Positions 1-11,071 of a stretch of 64,000 bases of DNA are shown in pieces. Within the stretch, counting starts at the first letter, position 1. Each line of letters starts with the position of its first letter. The position numbers and the translations under genes were made by a program. The notes under the pieces are model-generated. The model saw only the letters and a list, made by a program, of their open reading frames with translations, did not search any database and had not been told where the DNA came from. The DNA is from Paracamarosporium sp. OC-R06-R3 (lineage: Eukaryota; Ascomycota; Dothideomycetes; Pleosporales; Didymosphaeriaceae), in assembly GCA_019828545.1 (NCBI GenBank), contig JACVRA010000361.1, positions 62,001 to 126,000 on the forward strand. Reading direction: 5' to 3'.

Positions 1-269
1 TCACCACTACGCACTAATTCGGCTTAAGAAGTATATAAACCTCGCTCCTCTCCCTTTAGCTCTTTACACTTTCCTTCCCTCTTTTATAGAAACTAAAAGG
101 CAGGTCATTAAGTATCAAAGGGACGGACTAAAATGAAAACCTTAAAATCCGATGTCTATCTGTCGTCTCCTCTTCTTCTCTTATTTATAAAATGGTCTCT
201 CTCTATCCTTAAAACAGCCCGTGGGGTTATCGCTATAAAGCCACATGTGAGGATGTCGCTGATATCAAT

Positions 270-291
270 GATGGTGATGATAATCACCATC
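270..291. other. Perfect inverted repeat (hairpin) in repeat unit 1
   Basis: GATGGTGAT at 270-278 pairs perfectly with ATCACCATC at 283-291 around a 4-nt loop. It lies at the GATGATG-rich end of the first 330-bp unit. The paired arms could form in DNA or in RNA from either strand. Confidence 0.7.
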
Positions 292-657
292 GCACATAAC
301 ACCCACATCTCCCAACAGCATCGCCCTAATGACTGGTAATGAATCCTCTCTTAAGTAATCAAAGGGTATATAAACCCCCCTCCGTTTCCCTCCTTCTACC
401 CCTCACACTTCTCTCCCCTTCGCAGAGAACTAAAAATCTTATTAAAGCCCGCAATAGAGGCGCACTAAAACCCAGAATTGAAAAGTTCATTGTGCCTCCT
501 TTGTGGGAACTAAAATTACTACAAGCCTAGCTCGTGGGGATGGGCTAAAATCGCCTTCATTCTCCCTCTATGTCTGTCTGCCGTCTCCTATGCCTCTCTC
601 CCCGTTCCTAAACCAGCCCGCAACGATATCGCTGTAGATATGCGTGCAAGAATATTC

Positions 658-680
658 TTGATGATGATGATACTCATCAA
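658..680. other. Inverted repeat in repeat unit 2
   Basis: TTGATGA at 658-664 pairs with TCATCAA at 674-680 around a 9-nt loop, in the same relative part of the unit as the unit 1 hairpin. The stem is short, so significance rests on its recurrence in neighbouring units. Confidence 0.5.
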
Positions 681-972
681 CCGGGCCCAAAAACAATATA
701 TAAACCCCTCCGTTTCCTTCCCTCAACTCCTCACACTTCCCTTCTCTTCCTCCTCTATAGAGAACTAAAAACTCAACAAGGCCCGCTATGGAGGCGGTCT
801 AAAAGTATTGTGGTAACCGGACATGTGCTTCCTTTGCGGGAGCTAAAGAAACTGCAGACCTGATCAATGAGGGCCTACTAAAATGACTACGATTGATTGT
901 TCATATCTCCTCTCCCTCTCTGTCTCCTCCGTTCATAAAACAACGCGCGAGGGTATTTCTGTAGACTTATAA

Positions 973-999
973 TGATGGTGATGCAGGACATCACTATCA
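973..999. other. Inverted repeat in repeat unit 3
   Basis: TGATGGTGATG at 973-983 pairs with CATCACTATCA at 989-999 with one mismatch and a 5-nt loop. The arm sequences differ from those in units 1 and 2 while pairing is kept. Confidence 0.6.
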
Positions 1000-1704
1000 C
1001 CATATACACTAGCTCACCTTAAACGGTATATAAACCCCCCTCTTTCCCTCTCTCAGCTACTCACACTTTTCTTCCTCCTTGCGGGGGACTAAAACTGGAG
1101 AACTAGTGAACCAGATGAACGGACTAAAACAACTAAAAACAAAAATACATGTGCTTCCTCTGCAAGGGACCAAAACCACAACGACGAAAAAATAATGGAG
1201 GCGGATTAAAAACCTAAGATTACCACTAAATGACCGTCTTCCGTCTCCTGCTCCTCGGAATTCCTAAACCAGCCCACCAGCGAAAATTTTGCTGCAGAGC
1301 TAACTACATACTATGATAATGATAACGATGATGATGATGCGCCGCACCACCACCCATCACATGACGCATCACCCGACCACGAGACAAAGTCACACGCCAC
1401 GCCACGCCCCATGACATCGCCACACAAGCACACAAACACATACCTCATCGACGCTAAAGATTGCAGTGCAGAAACCGTAGCGGAGGTTCGGGACTGCCGT
1501 TCCGCGGGTACATCGACCCTGGATCCCTGTTCGTGGAAACACACCTCGAAGTCAAGTCAAAGTCAAGATCCCGCGTACCTACACCAATCCAATTCAATCC
1601 AATCCCCAATTTACGTACATTCTAACACCCCCTCCCATCCAAAACCCAAACCCTAACACACCCTTCCCTCCCCCTTCCTTCCCAGCCCACACCCCATCTC
1701 AAAC

Positions 1705-3097
1705 TCACACTCCCGCCTTCCTCGCCCTCCTCCTCCGCACAAACCACACCATCCACCCAACAGCCATAACACACAACAACACAACAGAACCCACAAACAG
1801 CACAAGCGCAAGCGCATTCTGCGCCTTCTCAGCATCGCCCCTGCGCACCAACGGCTGCACCTCACCAACCCCCCCAGCCACACTCGTCTCCAGCTCCTCC
1901 AGCTCCTCTACCCCACCAAGATGCTTACCCCTAAGTTCCCTGAGCAACTTCGCATTCGGATTAAGCGCCTGGTCATCGCCGAGCACGACGCGGGCTATTT
2001 CCGGGGCGAGCGTGGAGTCTTCGTTTAGAATCCGGGGCGCGAGGCGGGCTGGTGCGGAGGGGGGAGAATGCTTGGGGTTGAAGTGGAAGTTGAAGTGCTT
2101 ATCCGGGACGCGATTGTGGGTGTTGTATGCTTCTGTGAGGAAGTGGGTTATTGCGTCTGTGGGGATGGGCGGGGTTGTTGGGAAGGGGAGGCGCAGGGGG
2201 GCGAGGAAGATGCCTGAGGGGCCGCCTAGGACGACTTCTGTGGGGGGGCCTGAAGGGGGTGAGGGGGGTGTTGAGGTGCGGGATGGGGTGAAGGAAGAAG
2301 AAGCTGGGGTAGAAGAGGCTGGAGTAGTGGGAGCCGAGGACCCGGTGGAAGTAGAAGTAGATACAGTGACCGAGGAACCTTTGCTGCTGCTGCTGCTCTT
2401 GCTTTCAAAGGCCCATCCGCCGGAAGGCCTAGTCACCGTCGAGCCTGCCGTCACGGCAACCTTCGTGTCACAAGTCTCGAGGGGTTCAGAAGAACTAGGT
2501 GGTACAACCGTAGTCACGTAGGATACCAGGGGCACCTTGGTGAAGCCGTAGGGGAAGATTACACTGGTAGATCCCACGCTCATAGTCGTGGTCAAGGGGA
2601 GGACGGTCGAGCCCAGCGTAGTCTTTGATATGACTGTTGAGTTTGCTGGCGGAGCGGAAGACGCAGACCCCACAGTCGAGTTCGCAGACAAAACCAGAGC
2701 AGACGACTCAGGCGGTACAGTGAACGTCGTAGTAATCGCTGAACCCCCTGACGGCGTAGTAACGATCGTGAGGGCTGTCGGCGAAGTAGAAAGCGCAGGG
2801 CCACCTGTACCAGAGCTCGAAGCCGAGGACGCCGGAACAGGGACCTCCTCAATCGGTGCAAACTCGAGGTACTTCAGGAGATCGCCTGCTCGGATATAGT
2901 CGTCTAGTTCGAGCGGCACGCTGTCTTTGATAGGCTTGATCACACAGCGGAGGGCATCTCCCTCGAGACACTCATGCGTGATCACGTGGATTACGCCTGT
3001 GGGAGGATCATAGGGGGCCATTAGTGGAGGCGAAGGCAAGGCGGTAGCTGTTTGCGAGGGAAGAGGTGATGTTTCTGTTGTGCTTTGCTCTTGGCCC
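1705..3097 (-). CDS. Ser/Thr-rich single-pass membrane protein (5' exon unresolved)
   Basis: This is a frame of about 464 codons. Its N-terminal 90 residues are mixed and unrecognised. They are followed by about 270 residues rich in Ser, Thr, Pro and Ala, the composition of a heavily O-glycosylated stalk. The C-terminus has one strong membrane segment and then an RRRRAR basic stop-transfer, which predicts a short cytosolic tail. The frame has no ATG at its 5' edge. An AG acceptor sits just before TGGGCC at 3098, and a GTACGT donor lies upstream near 3145, so at least one more 5' exon exists. Upstream sequence up to about 3255 stays open in a joinable frame, but I cannot fix the start. The layout is that of a fungal cell-wall or plasma-membrane protein; no function is assigned. 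Confidence 0.6.
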
Positions 3098-3099
3098 AC

Positions 3100-4515
3100 T
3101 GCGGAACAGATTAGTTGCAGCGTTTGGATCAGAGCTTAGCAAACGTACTGTTGACGGATTGTAGATTCCACGAGGTCTTCTGGATGGATCGTATGAGAAC
3201 CTTTGGTGAAGGCCCGTACGAAGCCGTTCTTGTTTTAAAGACTGAATGTCAGTTCAGGTGACGTCCCGTTGAGGACCTACAAAAGGCCAACTAGCTTAGC
3301 CTCTGTGGGGCGAATCTGGTCTGCTCTGGATATGGTAGAGTCCGTCGCTGTGAGAAAGTTTTATCTAGTCGTCATGTAGAGTCTATCATAATTCTTCGCG
3401 AGACATCAACCAGTTGTAGATGAGATGGTGTGCCATCTCCAGTATATGCAAGACAACTTGTATTCCTAGACAACCGAAGCCATATGCTCCAGAAGAGAAA
3501 CAGAGGCTATAGAATCCACCAGATGGTCGGTTCAATGCGATTGGACATCCCGACAGTAGGCGTCTATGGTACCCTAAGAGTATTTTGCTGTTGACTACCC
3601 CTCAACGAAGCGACCATGAGGCGGTGCAGAGGACGAAGATCACGAAACTGAAAGGAGATTTGACGTTGTTATGTTGTGAGGGTTGTCGGTCGCCGAAAAT
3701 GCAAGGTTCGGCAGAGGACTATCCCTTCAACACAAGAGTCATCCAAGGTACCATGTCGCGTTGTCAGAGCGTGTCATGCGCAGGAAATAACGCGGTGCAC
3801 TGTGCATACCCATATACAGTCAACGTAAATACGGGGTAAGCATATCAGTGTGGACAGCCGTCAAGTGTGTCAACACGGTAGAGAAATGTGAACCTTGGAT
3901 GAAGAATATATCGGTCGTCTTAGCAAGGCAACAAGTACTGGCTGACGGTAGCGTTTAAGGTCCGTGCATTATCCACACCGTACCATAGTCACCACATGTT
4001 GAAAGACCAAACACAAGTTTGTTTTGACAATACCGAAAGGATATCAATTCAATTCGTCGACTTCGTGAGTACATCGCAGGGCCGTGTGGCCAACCGTCGT
4101 TGTCTTTCTCTCTTGTCATCAACACACACAGAACGAATAACAAGGTCGTGAAGTGGTATTGCAGTCTGAAAAGAGATGGCCAACCCGAAATTTATCATTG
4201 CTGAACGCTGCAGTGCCGTCGCTATGCTAGCCTCGTAGTGAAGATCAAGGAGATGAGAGGGAATGCTAATCAAGTATAAAATGCCATGGTCTCAAGTCAT
4301 GACTAAGCGGATATGAACCGAAATAGTGCTCGCTTTGGAAACAGGACGAGCAATCCAGAGTGCAAGGAACTGAACGTTCGTGGAGTCGTGGTAATCATTT
4401 CGTGAGGAATGCAAGTCGTAACAATCGTGGTATCGCTGAGCCTGAGCTCTTCAAGTCTTTTAGTTGTCGTGATGGTATCGTCGCAAAAAGTTCAGATAAG
4501 GCTTTTTCTCGCCGC
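3100..4515. other. Gap between two minus-strand genes
   Basis: Besides the likely 5' exon material of the membrane-protein gene (about 3140-3260), I see no convincing gene here. The short frames show no family features. Confidence 0.5.
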
Positions 4516-5061
4516 CTAGCAGCGGTACCCTGCGTCGCGAAGACAATATGTGCAACGCTCGTACGCACGGACGGTACCACGTCCACAGATGCAATTGGAG
4601 ATGGAGGATGCGGAGGACTTGCTGGACCTTCGGCCGGCCGGCTCGGCATCCAGACCATAGTCCGAGTTGCGGGGACTGTTCCCCCCACTCGAGCTCGAGC
4701 TGTCGAATTCGTTGGACGAGACGGTGCCCCTGCGCCCAGTGCCGATGGCGACCGGTAACCCTTGGACGACACCGCCCTGGCCGGGACGCTGACCTGGATA
4801 CATGCCGTCGTTCACGGAAAAGTTGCGGCAAATCATGTAAGCCCGGGTGGCAGCAGCATTTTTGGCCAGCTCGTCTGTCTCGTACTCGACATCGGTTGAG
4901 TATTCCCTGTTGTTCACTCGTACAGTGCATCCATAACCTAATCGGGTGCGGTAGGTATGAAACTGTGGGTCCGGCCAGTGACGACGCTGGCAAAGGCCTA
5001 TGGCGAAATCAGCACGATGGATTGTAGACACACAGTGAACTGGAATCAATCCAGCGTTCAT
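4516..5061 (-). CDS. Double-stranded RNA-binding-domain-like protein
   Basis: The 181-residue frame has a dsRBD-like core at roughly residues 25-85. It contains a CQRRHW helix, then the strands YGCTVRVNNREY and a closing helix with DELAKNAAATRAY. The order alpha-beta-beta-beta-alpha and the A(x)NAAA-type second helix are characteristic of the fold. A Gly/Pro linker and a Ser/Asn-rich region follow. The end is Cys-rich (CICGRGT, CTYC), which is unusual and could be a misread intron or a small zinc-binding tail. A possible acceptor (CCATAG) at about 5004 lies before the GLCQRR segment, so the first 20 residues may be intronic and the true first exon may be farther upstream. RNA binding is inferred from the domain only. 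Confidence 0.55.
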   Translation of the reverse strand: MNAGLIPVHCVSTIHRADFAIGLCQRRHWPDPQFHTYRTRLGYGCTVRVNNREYSTDVEYETDELAKNAAATRAYMICRNFSVNDGMYPGQRPGQGGVVQGLPVAIGTGRRGTVSSNEFDSSSSSGGNSPRNSDYGLDAEPAGRRSSKSSASSISNCICGRGTVRAYERCTYCLRDAGYRC

Positions 5062-8000
5062 GCAGCCTTGCCGACCGTCCCTGCGCTAGCAAGGTGGTAA
5101 TCGGTGTGCGGGAAGGGGGTGAGCGGCAGAGAGCGTCGTCGCAAGCTGCTTGCGCCATTGACGCTTGAACAACTCATGGTGGGCTCCTGCACAGTACCCA
5201 CGATAGTGGTACCAAGACCCAAGTTCAAGGAGACTGTCAGCACCATACCTGTAAGGTACATTATGTAGAACATGATGATTGGGCGTCGACGTGTAAAACG
5301 GACGGCAATTGGTGCAGAAGAGCGCTTCAATGCAGATTCGTAGGTCTAAAGGAGAAATTGGGAGAGAGTAGGTTGGTGAACTGGCACACGCTCGTTGGTG
5401 GCGACGTGATAAAGTCCGAGATTGAATATCGTGGCTCCTGTCGTACGACGACAGATGCGTATGGGGGGGCTGACGACTACCAATGCAAGAAGTGACAGCT
5501 GTCTAGTCGAGGCCAGCGGCTATCGAGAACGAGCGGGAGCAAGGGAGAGTAAGTGACGTGCAGAAGAGGGATGGGGGAGGGTGGGAACCATAAGTGCAGC
5601 AGTGTGGGATGAAGTGTCATTTATTGCGGCAGCCGAGTGCAGCGGGCATATCAGGACATGCAACCGCGTCAAGTTCGCCTACCAGTAGGATCCGGAGGCA
5701 ATTGGATATGTCTAAATGAATAACATGCAGGCTTTTTTTTTGCGGCTCTGTGGAAACGACCCATCTTGATGTGTTGGCGTGCATTTTCGCCAGTAAAGAT
5801 TGGGGTTCCAGAATTTTAGCTAGCAAAGGCCTTAAACTGTAAAAAGAGACAGCTTCACCGGTCTTTGCAGAAGCGCACATCATCAGGAGTCGCCACCCTA
5901 CTGCAGCAATAGCGTGATGAACGGCTGGTGATCGGAAGTATTGTCGAGGGCCCACTTGTCAAGGCTGTATCTCGACGTTTCGATCGGCAGCTGGTCAGGC
6001 CTGATGCGGAAGCATAACGACTACGTACCAGGACTCCGCTCTCGGCACGGCGAGACAGGAAGGCAATTGATATCAATGCACGCACGCCTCGTACTCGTCG
6101 AGCATAGGCCGGCCGCTAATGCATCGTTGCAAGTGAGGAGAAATGCGAAGCAGCGCAACGTCAGATGCTGCAAGCCCTGCCAGCGTTCCGTGGCCCCGAA
6201 TGCCATTGCAGGCTTGGCGCGAGGTGCTATATGGCCCACGGAGGGAGACGAACGGGATCAGAGGCCAGGAGACGCCCGGCTTATTGCGGCGTGCAAAGAC
6301 GGGGCACCGAGCGTCTGACGCGATTGCACTTTGCGCGGGAGTCGCGGCGGAAAAGCGTGACAACTGGAGGGGGGCGGACTCGACGCTATCGTGACTGCGT
6401 GCAAATGCGAGTCGTGGCTTGAGGGGGACAAGCGTAGCACCGTGGTCTGGCTGGGAGTCCCCGGGAAGCAGGGGCAGGGCCTTTGCAAGCGGCGGAGACT
6501 GATTGCTGGAATCGAGCGTGTCTGGAGGCGAACGGGGTTTGGTGTTACCATGCAACTTTGACGCATTATGAGCTGGCAAACGCTTGCTGCTCTGGATTGT
6601 CGGGCTATCTGCGCCAAAATCCCAAAGGGGGCTGGGCCAAACGGCTGTTAGCTGTCGTTGCTGCGAGTGAGCAGCACTCGCCGCTGCGGAGAGGGCCTGG
6701 CGAGCGTCGAGGGCCTATGGCACCGTCGGCCGCCCTGCAGGCCAGCATCGTCGCCAATCCGCACGCTTGGCGCGACCGGGGCCGGCACAGGCGTTCCTGA
6801 AGACGCGAGGGTGGACCTTTGCCATGGAGCTGTGAGAGATGAAGGAAGTCAGGATGCCGGGGCGCGCAGCGGGGTAAGGCGGCCGGGTCACGCACATTAT
6901 CCGCGCAGGCCAGGCGCGGGCCGTCAGCAATCTCTGGGGACAGGATATTGATGAGCAGCAGAGAGGCGTTTTCTCGCAATCGATTGCAGGCTGTTGATCG
7001 AGATCGACGGGGGGCGAGACGGTGCACAAAACGCGGATGCAGACAGCAGCGGCACCCAGGTTGCAGCGAGTGGAGCGCGCGGCGGCAAGTGAATGTCCAT
7101 GGACCGCAGCCGACGATGCATCGAGCAATGGTACAGTAGCGGTACATGATACATGATACATGATACATGATACATGTACATGGGCCGAGGCGCCTGGCGT
7201 GGGTGCTAGCGGACAGGCGAATCCAGAGGGTGAATGGCAGCCAGTGCGGCTGCATGCTGCCGGCGCGTATGCTCCTCCCCCTCTCTCTCTCTTTGCGTGT
7301 CACGGGCGGACAGACATGTCGGATGCTATTGTTGAATCAACGGCCGCCTATCTGCGACGCTGGCCTGGCTCTGGCTCTGGCTCTGGCTCTGGCCTGCTGG
7401 GAAAGGCGGTGAGCAGACGCGGCGTGGCAGCACTTGCTCCCACGGCCCCTCTTGACGTGCATAAGTCGTTGGAAGCCGCAAGCAAACTCGGGCGGCGAGG
7501 AAGACCCTTTGCAGAGATCAGTCGTCGAGGCGGACGAGGCGTGTGGTGTTCGCAGAGGGGCGACGCTGAGGGCCGACAACATGTCGTCGACGCGTTCGAA
7601 TCGGCCTGCTTCCGGGCGCTGAGACCCACCGGTTCACTCGTCTCTCCAACCACGACCTCTCCCCTCCAGCCTTGCAAAGCACAAGGGTGCCATGGGCCGG
7701 AGCGCTCCCGCTTCGACTCTCTCGTGCCGTGCCTGTGCAACGTTTCCCGCGCAGCCACCACACACGAGGTGAACGGAATGCACCACGAGCACATTGCCCA
7801 CGGTGCGACGAGCACAGCATCCCGGTGGCCCGTGGGTCCAACTTCGGGTGGTCCTCTGCAAGCCATGTCTCCTGCAACACCACAGCTGAAGCCCATAGAC
7901 CAGAACCTGCGGCTTCCTGTGCAACCGCCATCATCTATTCTCTACAGCCATCGTCCGAGACTGCGTAGCGCTGACGTTCCACAATGTCATCGGTCAACCC

Positions 8001-8400
8001 CCCCTCTCTCCACTGCTCACAGGACCGACCACCTCACCTCACCATGCCATCTCGTACGCACAAAAGCTACGAACAACAACAAAGAACTCCCTCTCACCCC
8101 CGGGAATGAACCCCAGCCCAACCCTCCGCAATGCCGAACCTCACTCTCACCCGCACCCGCTCGCACCTCTGGCTCTCCTCACCCATCTCCGAAGCTCCCC
8201 TTCCACCTCCCCCTCCGCCTCATCTCTAAACACCACCTCCCACTACCTCACCTCACCTCCCAGCCCATCTGACACCCCATCTCACACCGATCACCTTACA
8301 AACCACGCTCAGTCTTCGCCTTCACGCACCGCACTCACGCACGCACGCACCACACGCACCCCCGCGGGCACTCCACAGAATCCTCCTGCAAGCCGCCACC
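5062..8400. other. Long gene-poor stretch with simple repeats
   Basis: No supportable gene. From about 6000 the DNA is GC-rich, which keeps many frames open by chance; none has family features. A heptamer repeat (ACATGAT x4) sits at 7144-7171 and a CTCTGG-type hexamer run at about 7362-7394. The right end is presumably promoter and leader of the Dabb gene at 8401. Confidence 0.5.
7144..7171. repeat. Heptanucleotide microsatellite (ACATGAT)4
   Basis: Four exact copies of ACATGAT, followed by ACATGTACATG. A variable-number tandem repeat. Confidence 0.9.
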
Positions 8401-9003
8401 ATGGGCCCCATCGTCCGCCTAACGCTCTTCAAAATCCCCGACCCGGCCGTCATCCAGCAGGCCGTGGCGAAATACACGGCGCTGAGTCAGGAGGCCGTAA
8501 AGGTGCGTGTCTGACTCGCACCGCACTGCACACAAGCAAGCACGCACGCCACGGCCATGCAGCACCGCCTGTCACATCACAGCACATCACAGCGCATCCG
8601 TCCCGCGCCTACTCCACTCCACTCCACTCCACTCCATTCCATTCCATCCGTCGTTCTAATTATATACATGTGTGTATGTGCTTTTGTGTGTGCTTGTGTT
8701 GAGTTGAACTTACCCGCCCGCCCGCCATCCCGCCTTTCCGCCCCTGAGCACGCAGCACGCACAGACTAACGCCGCTTCCTCCCCCCACAGGATGGGAAGC
8801 AATACATACAGATATCCGCGGGCCACGTCACGCATTCTGATCCGCGGAGCAGGGGTTACACGCTTGTAGCCCGCACCGTGTTTCTGAGTAAGGAGGATAT
8901 GGACTATTATGATGGGGAGGACGAGGCGCATGGGGAGATCAAGGCGTTGTTGAAGGGGAAGGTGGAGGATGGGCCGCCGTTGGTTGTGTACATGGATGGG
9001 TGA
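8401..9003 (+). CDS. Stress-responsive A/B barrel (Dabb) domain protein
   Basis: Two exons, 8401-8502 and 8791-9003, give a 104-residue protein starting MGPIVRLTLFKIPD. The intron has a GTGCGT donor, a CTAAC branch site 24 nt before the acceptor and a CACAG acceptor. The length and the ferredoxin-like pattern (R/L-T-LFK strand, helix, GHVTHSDPRSRGYT, final VVYMDG strand) match dimeric Dabb proteins. These are small cytosolic alpha/beta barrels linked to stress and sometimes to polyketide chemistry. No catalytic role can be assigned from sequence. The gene ends tail-to-tail with the farnesyltransferase gene, only about 175 bp away. Confidence 0.8.
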
Positions 9004-9081
9004 GCTTGGGGGTGTATATGAGATGAGAAGGGGGAGGGGGGAACTCGAGGGAAGAAAAAAGTCTGTGTGAAAATAGATACT

Positions 9082-9123
<42 letters not shown>
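9082..9123. repeat. (TTG)14 microsatellite
   Basis: Fourteen exact TTG units lie in the short spacer between two convergent genes. They are therefore probably in 3' UTR sequence on one or both strands. Confidence 0.95.
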
Positions 9124-9124
<1 letters not shown>

Positions 9125-9178
9125 GGCGGTGTACGCAAACTCATGGATTCGGTATATAGAGACGTAGCGTGATCCAAC

Positions 9179-10712
9179 CTAGAAGCCTTCCTTGCTTTCA
9201 AAGTACTTCCTGCTCTCGTGTGCTGCTTTGAAGGGGATCACGAAGATGGGATGCACCTCGTTGACCTTGTCTGTCTCCGCCCAGATCTTCGACCCGGGAT
9301 GGACACCGTTTACACCCCAGTGAAATGGGGCGTCTAGGTCGCCCTGGACTTCCTCCTTTGCTTCGTAGACGTAGTTGTGCTGCGCGGCGCTCAAGCCAGC
9401 AAGGTTATAACACGTGTGATAAGCATCTGGTCTCTTGCCGGGCTTGTCGATGAGTCCGCCCCTAGAGGACTGTGCCGCAGAGAGAATGTATCGCGCGAGA
9501 GCGTCGCGATTCCATAGACTCGATTGTGAGGGGGTTGCGGCTTCGACGATGGGCCAGCAGCCGCCGACCCAGTGTGAGTAGCATCCATCGACGAGCTTGT
9601 TCGTGCGTCCATTGTACCCGCCCTCGGGAGCACATTGTCGCGCTGATAGCCAGTGCACGAGTCGATCCATATCCAGGTACTTGTGTAGTGTTTCCTTTGG
9701 CGGACCCAGGATGGATAGAGCGCCCAGTCCACAGAAGGCGTACGCGCCGTGCGCTTCGTTCCCCGGCGCTGCACTTATTCCCCCGTCAAAAGCCTGGCAT
9801 CTTCCAATCCATTCGCCGAAGTTGTCCAGAAAGCTGGTTAGCCCTTGGGTACGGGCTGGCGCATCTGGCGGCAGCTCGAGAGGGAGGTTGAGCAGGGAGA
9901 TGATGATGAAAGCGCAGTAGGCGCCTCTTATATCTTCTTCTCCGCCGGTAGTCATATTAAAGCCTCCATCGGCTTGCTTCAGCTGGCCCAGGAAATGCCA
10001 GAGGTTCTTGCGGTTGATGGAGTCGTAGGTTGAGGGGTCAGAGGAGGTTGAGACCATGACGATGGAGAGGACGGCAGCGTATGTCGCGGCTAGATGTGGG
10101 AGGTGCCCGTAATTGCCGCCGTAGCCGCCGGCTGGGTACTGTGCTAAGGAAAAGGTGTGGATAACTCTGGGGGAGTGTCAGGACGGACGAGAAGAAGCTT
10201 GAAAGAACAATGATGGGTGACTACATCTATGGAAGACAGAAGCACAGAACCTACCTTTCGCGGTATTCAGAGATGTCATAGCCCAATGCGCTCAGGCCCT
10301 GCAAGCTCCAGTACACAAGCCACGGTCTCGAAGCATCCATCATAGCAAAGGGCGGGGGATAATCTCCTAGCGCTTTCTTCAAAAACACAACATGTTTCTG
10401 CTTCTGGAGATGCGGAATGCCAAAAGCGTTGAGTGGGAAATCGTTGGGGTTACCCTCCAGATACGGCAAGACAACTTCCAACGTCTCGTCTTGAACCTCT
10501 GACGAAGCGGTCTTGAAACTGTCTACGATGGGTATCTTTACGCTCTCTAGATAGGCAATGTTTGCCTCCTCTTCCTTGGTTAAAGTCGCCATGTCTTCGT
10601 ATTCCTGATCTGAGTCGGACAGTTCTTCGACGCGAAGTTTGTCGTCTAGAATCTCCTCGAGCCGTGATGAAGGGGACGGTGGTTGAGAGGATTGGGGGCG
10701 CGAAGATGCCAT
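9179..10712 (-). CDS. RAM1: Protein farnesyltransferase beta subunit
   Basis: Exons 10255-10712 and 9179-10166 join in frame to a 481-residue protein. It is the catalytic beta subunit that, with an alpha subunit, transfers farnesyl to CaaX-box cysteines of Ras, Rho and lamin-like proteins or mating pheromone in the cytosol. The prenyltransferase alpha/alpha-barrel repeats are visible, with GGYGGNYGHLPHLAATYA, GGFNMTTGGEEDIRGAYCA, DGGISAAPGNEAHGAY and GGLIDKPGKRPDAYHTCY. The three zinc ligands appear as D346 and C348 (in VDGCYSHW) and H403 (in DAYHTC). The N-terminus is acidic and serine-rich. Length fits fungal farnesyltransferase beta. GEEDIRGAYC and the DGCYSHW context favour farnesyl- over geranylgeranyltransferase. 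Confidence 0.93.
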
Positions 10713-11071
10713 TTTCTTTATTTTATGTCAAGCTTTCAAGGGTCCGTGGTCTGTGAGTGAGGAACAATGGGATGCTCGGGACGGTCCGTTAGTATTGTTC
10801 ACGTTACCCCGCTATCGGAAGAAAAAACTCATGGTCTCTTTGACAGCACCGCGTCACCTGACAATGATTTGAGGGAGGCAGTATCAAATGCTCTCCTTGT
10901 GGTGAACAGATATGTAGCAAGTGTAAAGATGAAAGTCGTGAATGTGTGGTTCTAATTAGGACATGGCGGCTTGGCGATGGTGCGCCTGCGTTCGCTCACC
11001 CCTCCCCCGCTGCTAAGCGACCTCGATAATTCAGATATCAAACATGCCACCACTAAACGCTCCAGGTCCCT
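10713..11071. other. Farnesyltransferase promoter / cupin 3' region
   Basis: About 360 bp between two minus-strand genes. No further gene or clear motif seen. Confidence 0.5.

Larger units (their letters stand above)
1..1360. repeat. Array of four diverged ~330-bp direct repeats
   Basis: A TATATAAAC box recurs at 32, 367, 697 and 1027, giving spacings of 335, 330 and 330 bp. After each box comes a long CT-rich stretch, then several CTAAAA words, a second CT-rich block containing CTCC/TCTCC, an AAACCAGCCC-like word (about 211, 611, 937, 1266) and a GATGATG-rich end. The three later units keep the AAACCAGCCC spacing near 329 bp, while the first is about 64 bp shorter there. Units differ a lot in sequence, so the array is old or under drift. 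It runs to the left edge of the window and may continue beyond it. I see no long reading frame shared by the units. The start of each unit resembles a fungal core promoter. Confidence 0.8.

Noticed and set aside
1..1360. Left-end array as a CRISPR-like or telomeric repeat
   Set aside because: Units are about 330 bp, diverged and lack short identical repeats with spacers or TTAGGG-type sequence; the genes are fungal.
7160..8272. Open frame of 370 codons upstream of the Dabb gene
   Set aside because: Low-complexity, Pro/Ser/His-rich with no family features, in GC-rich DNA where several other frames are equally open; more likely leader or chance.
8597..8660. CTCCA/TTCCA pentamer runs in the intron of the Dabb gene
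   Set aside because: Simple-sequence drift inside an intron; no functional signal evident.
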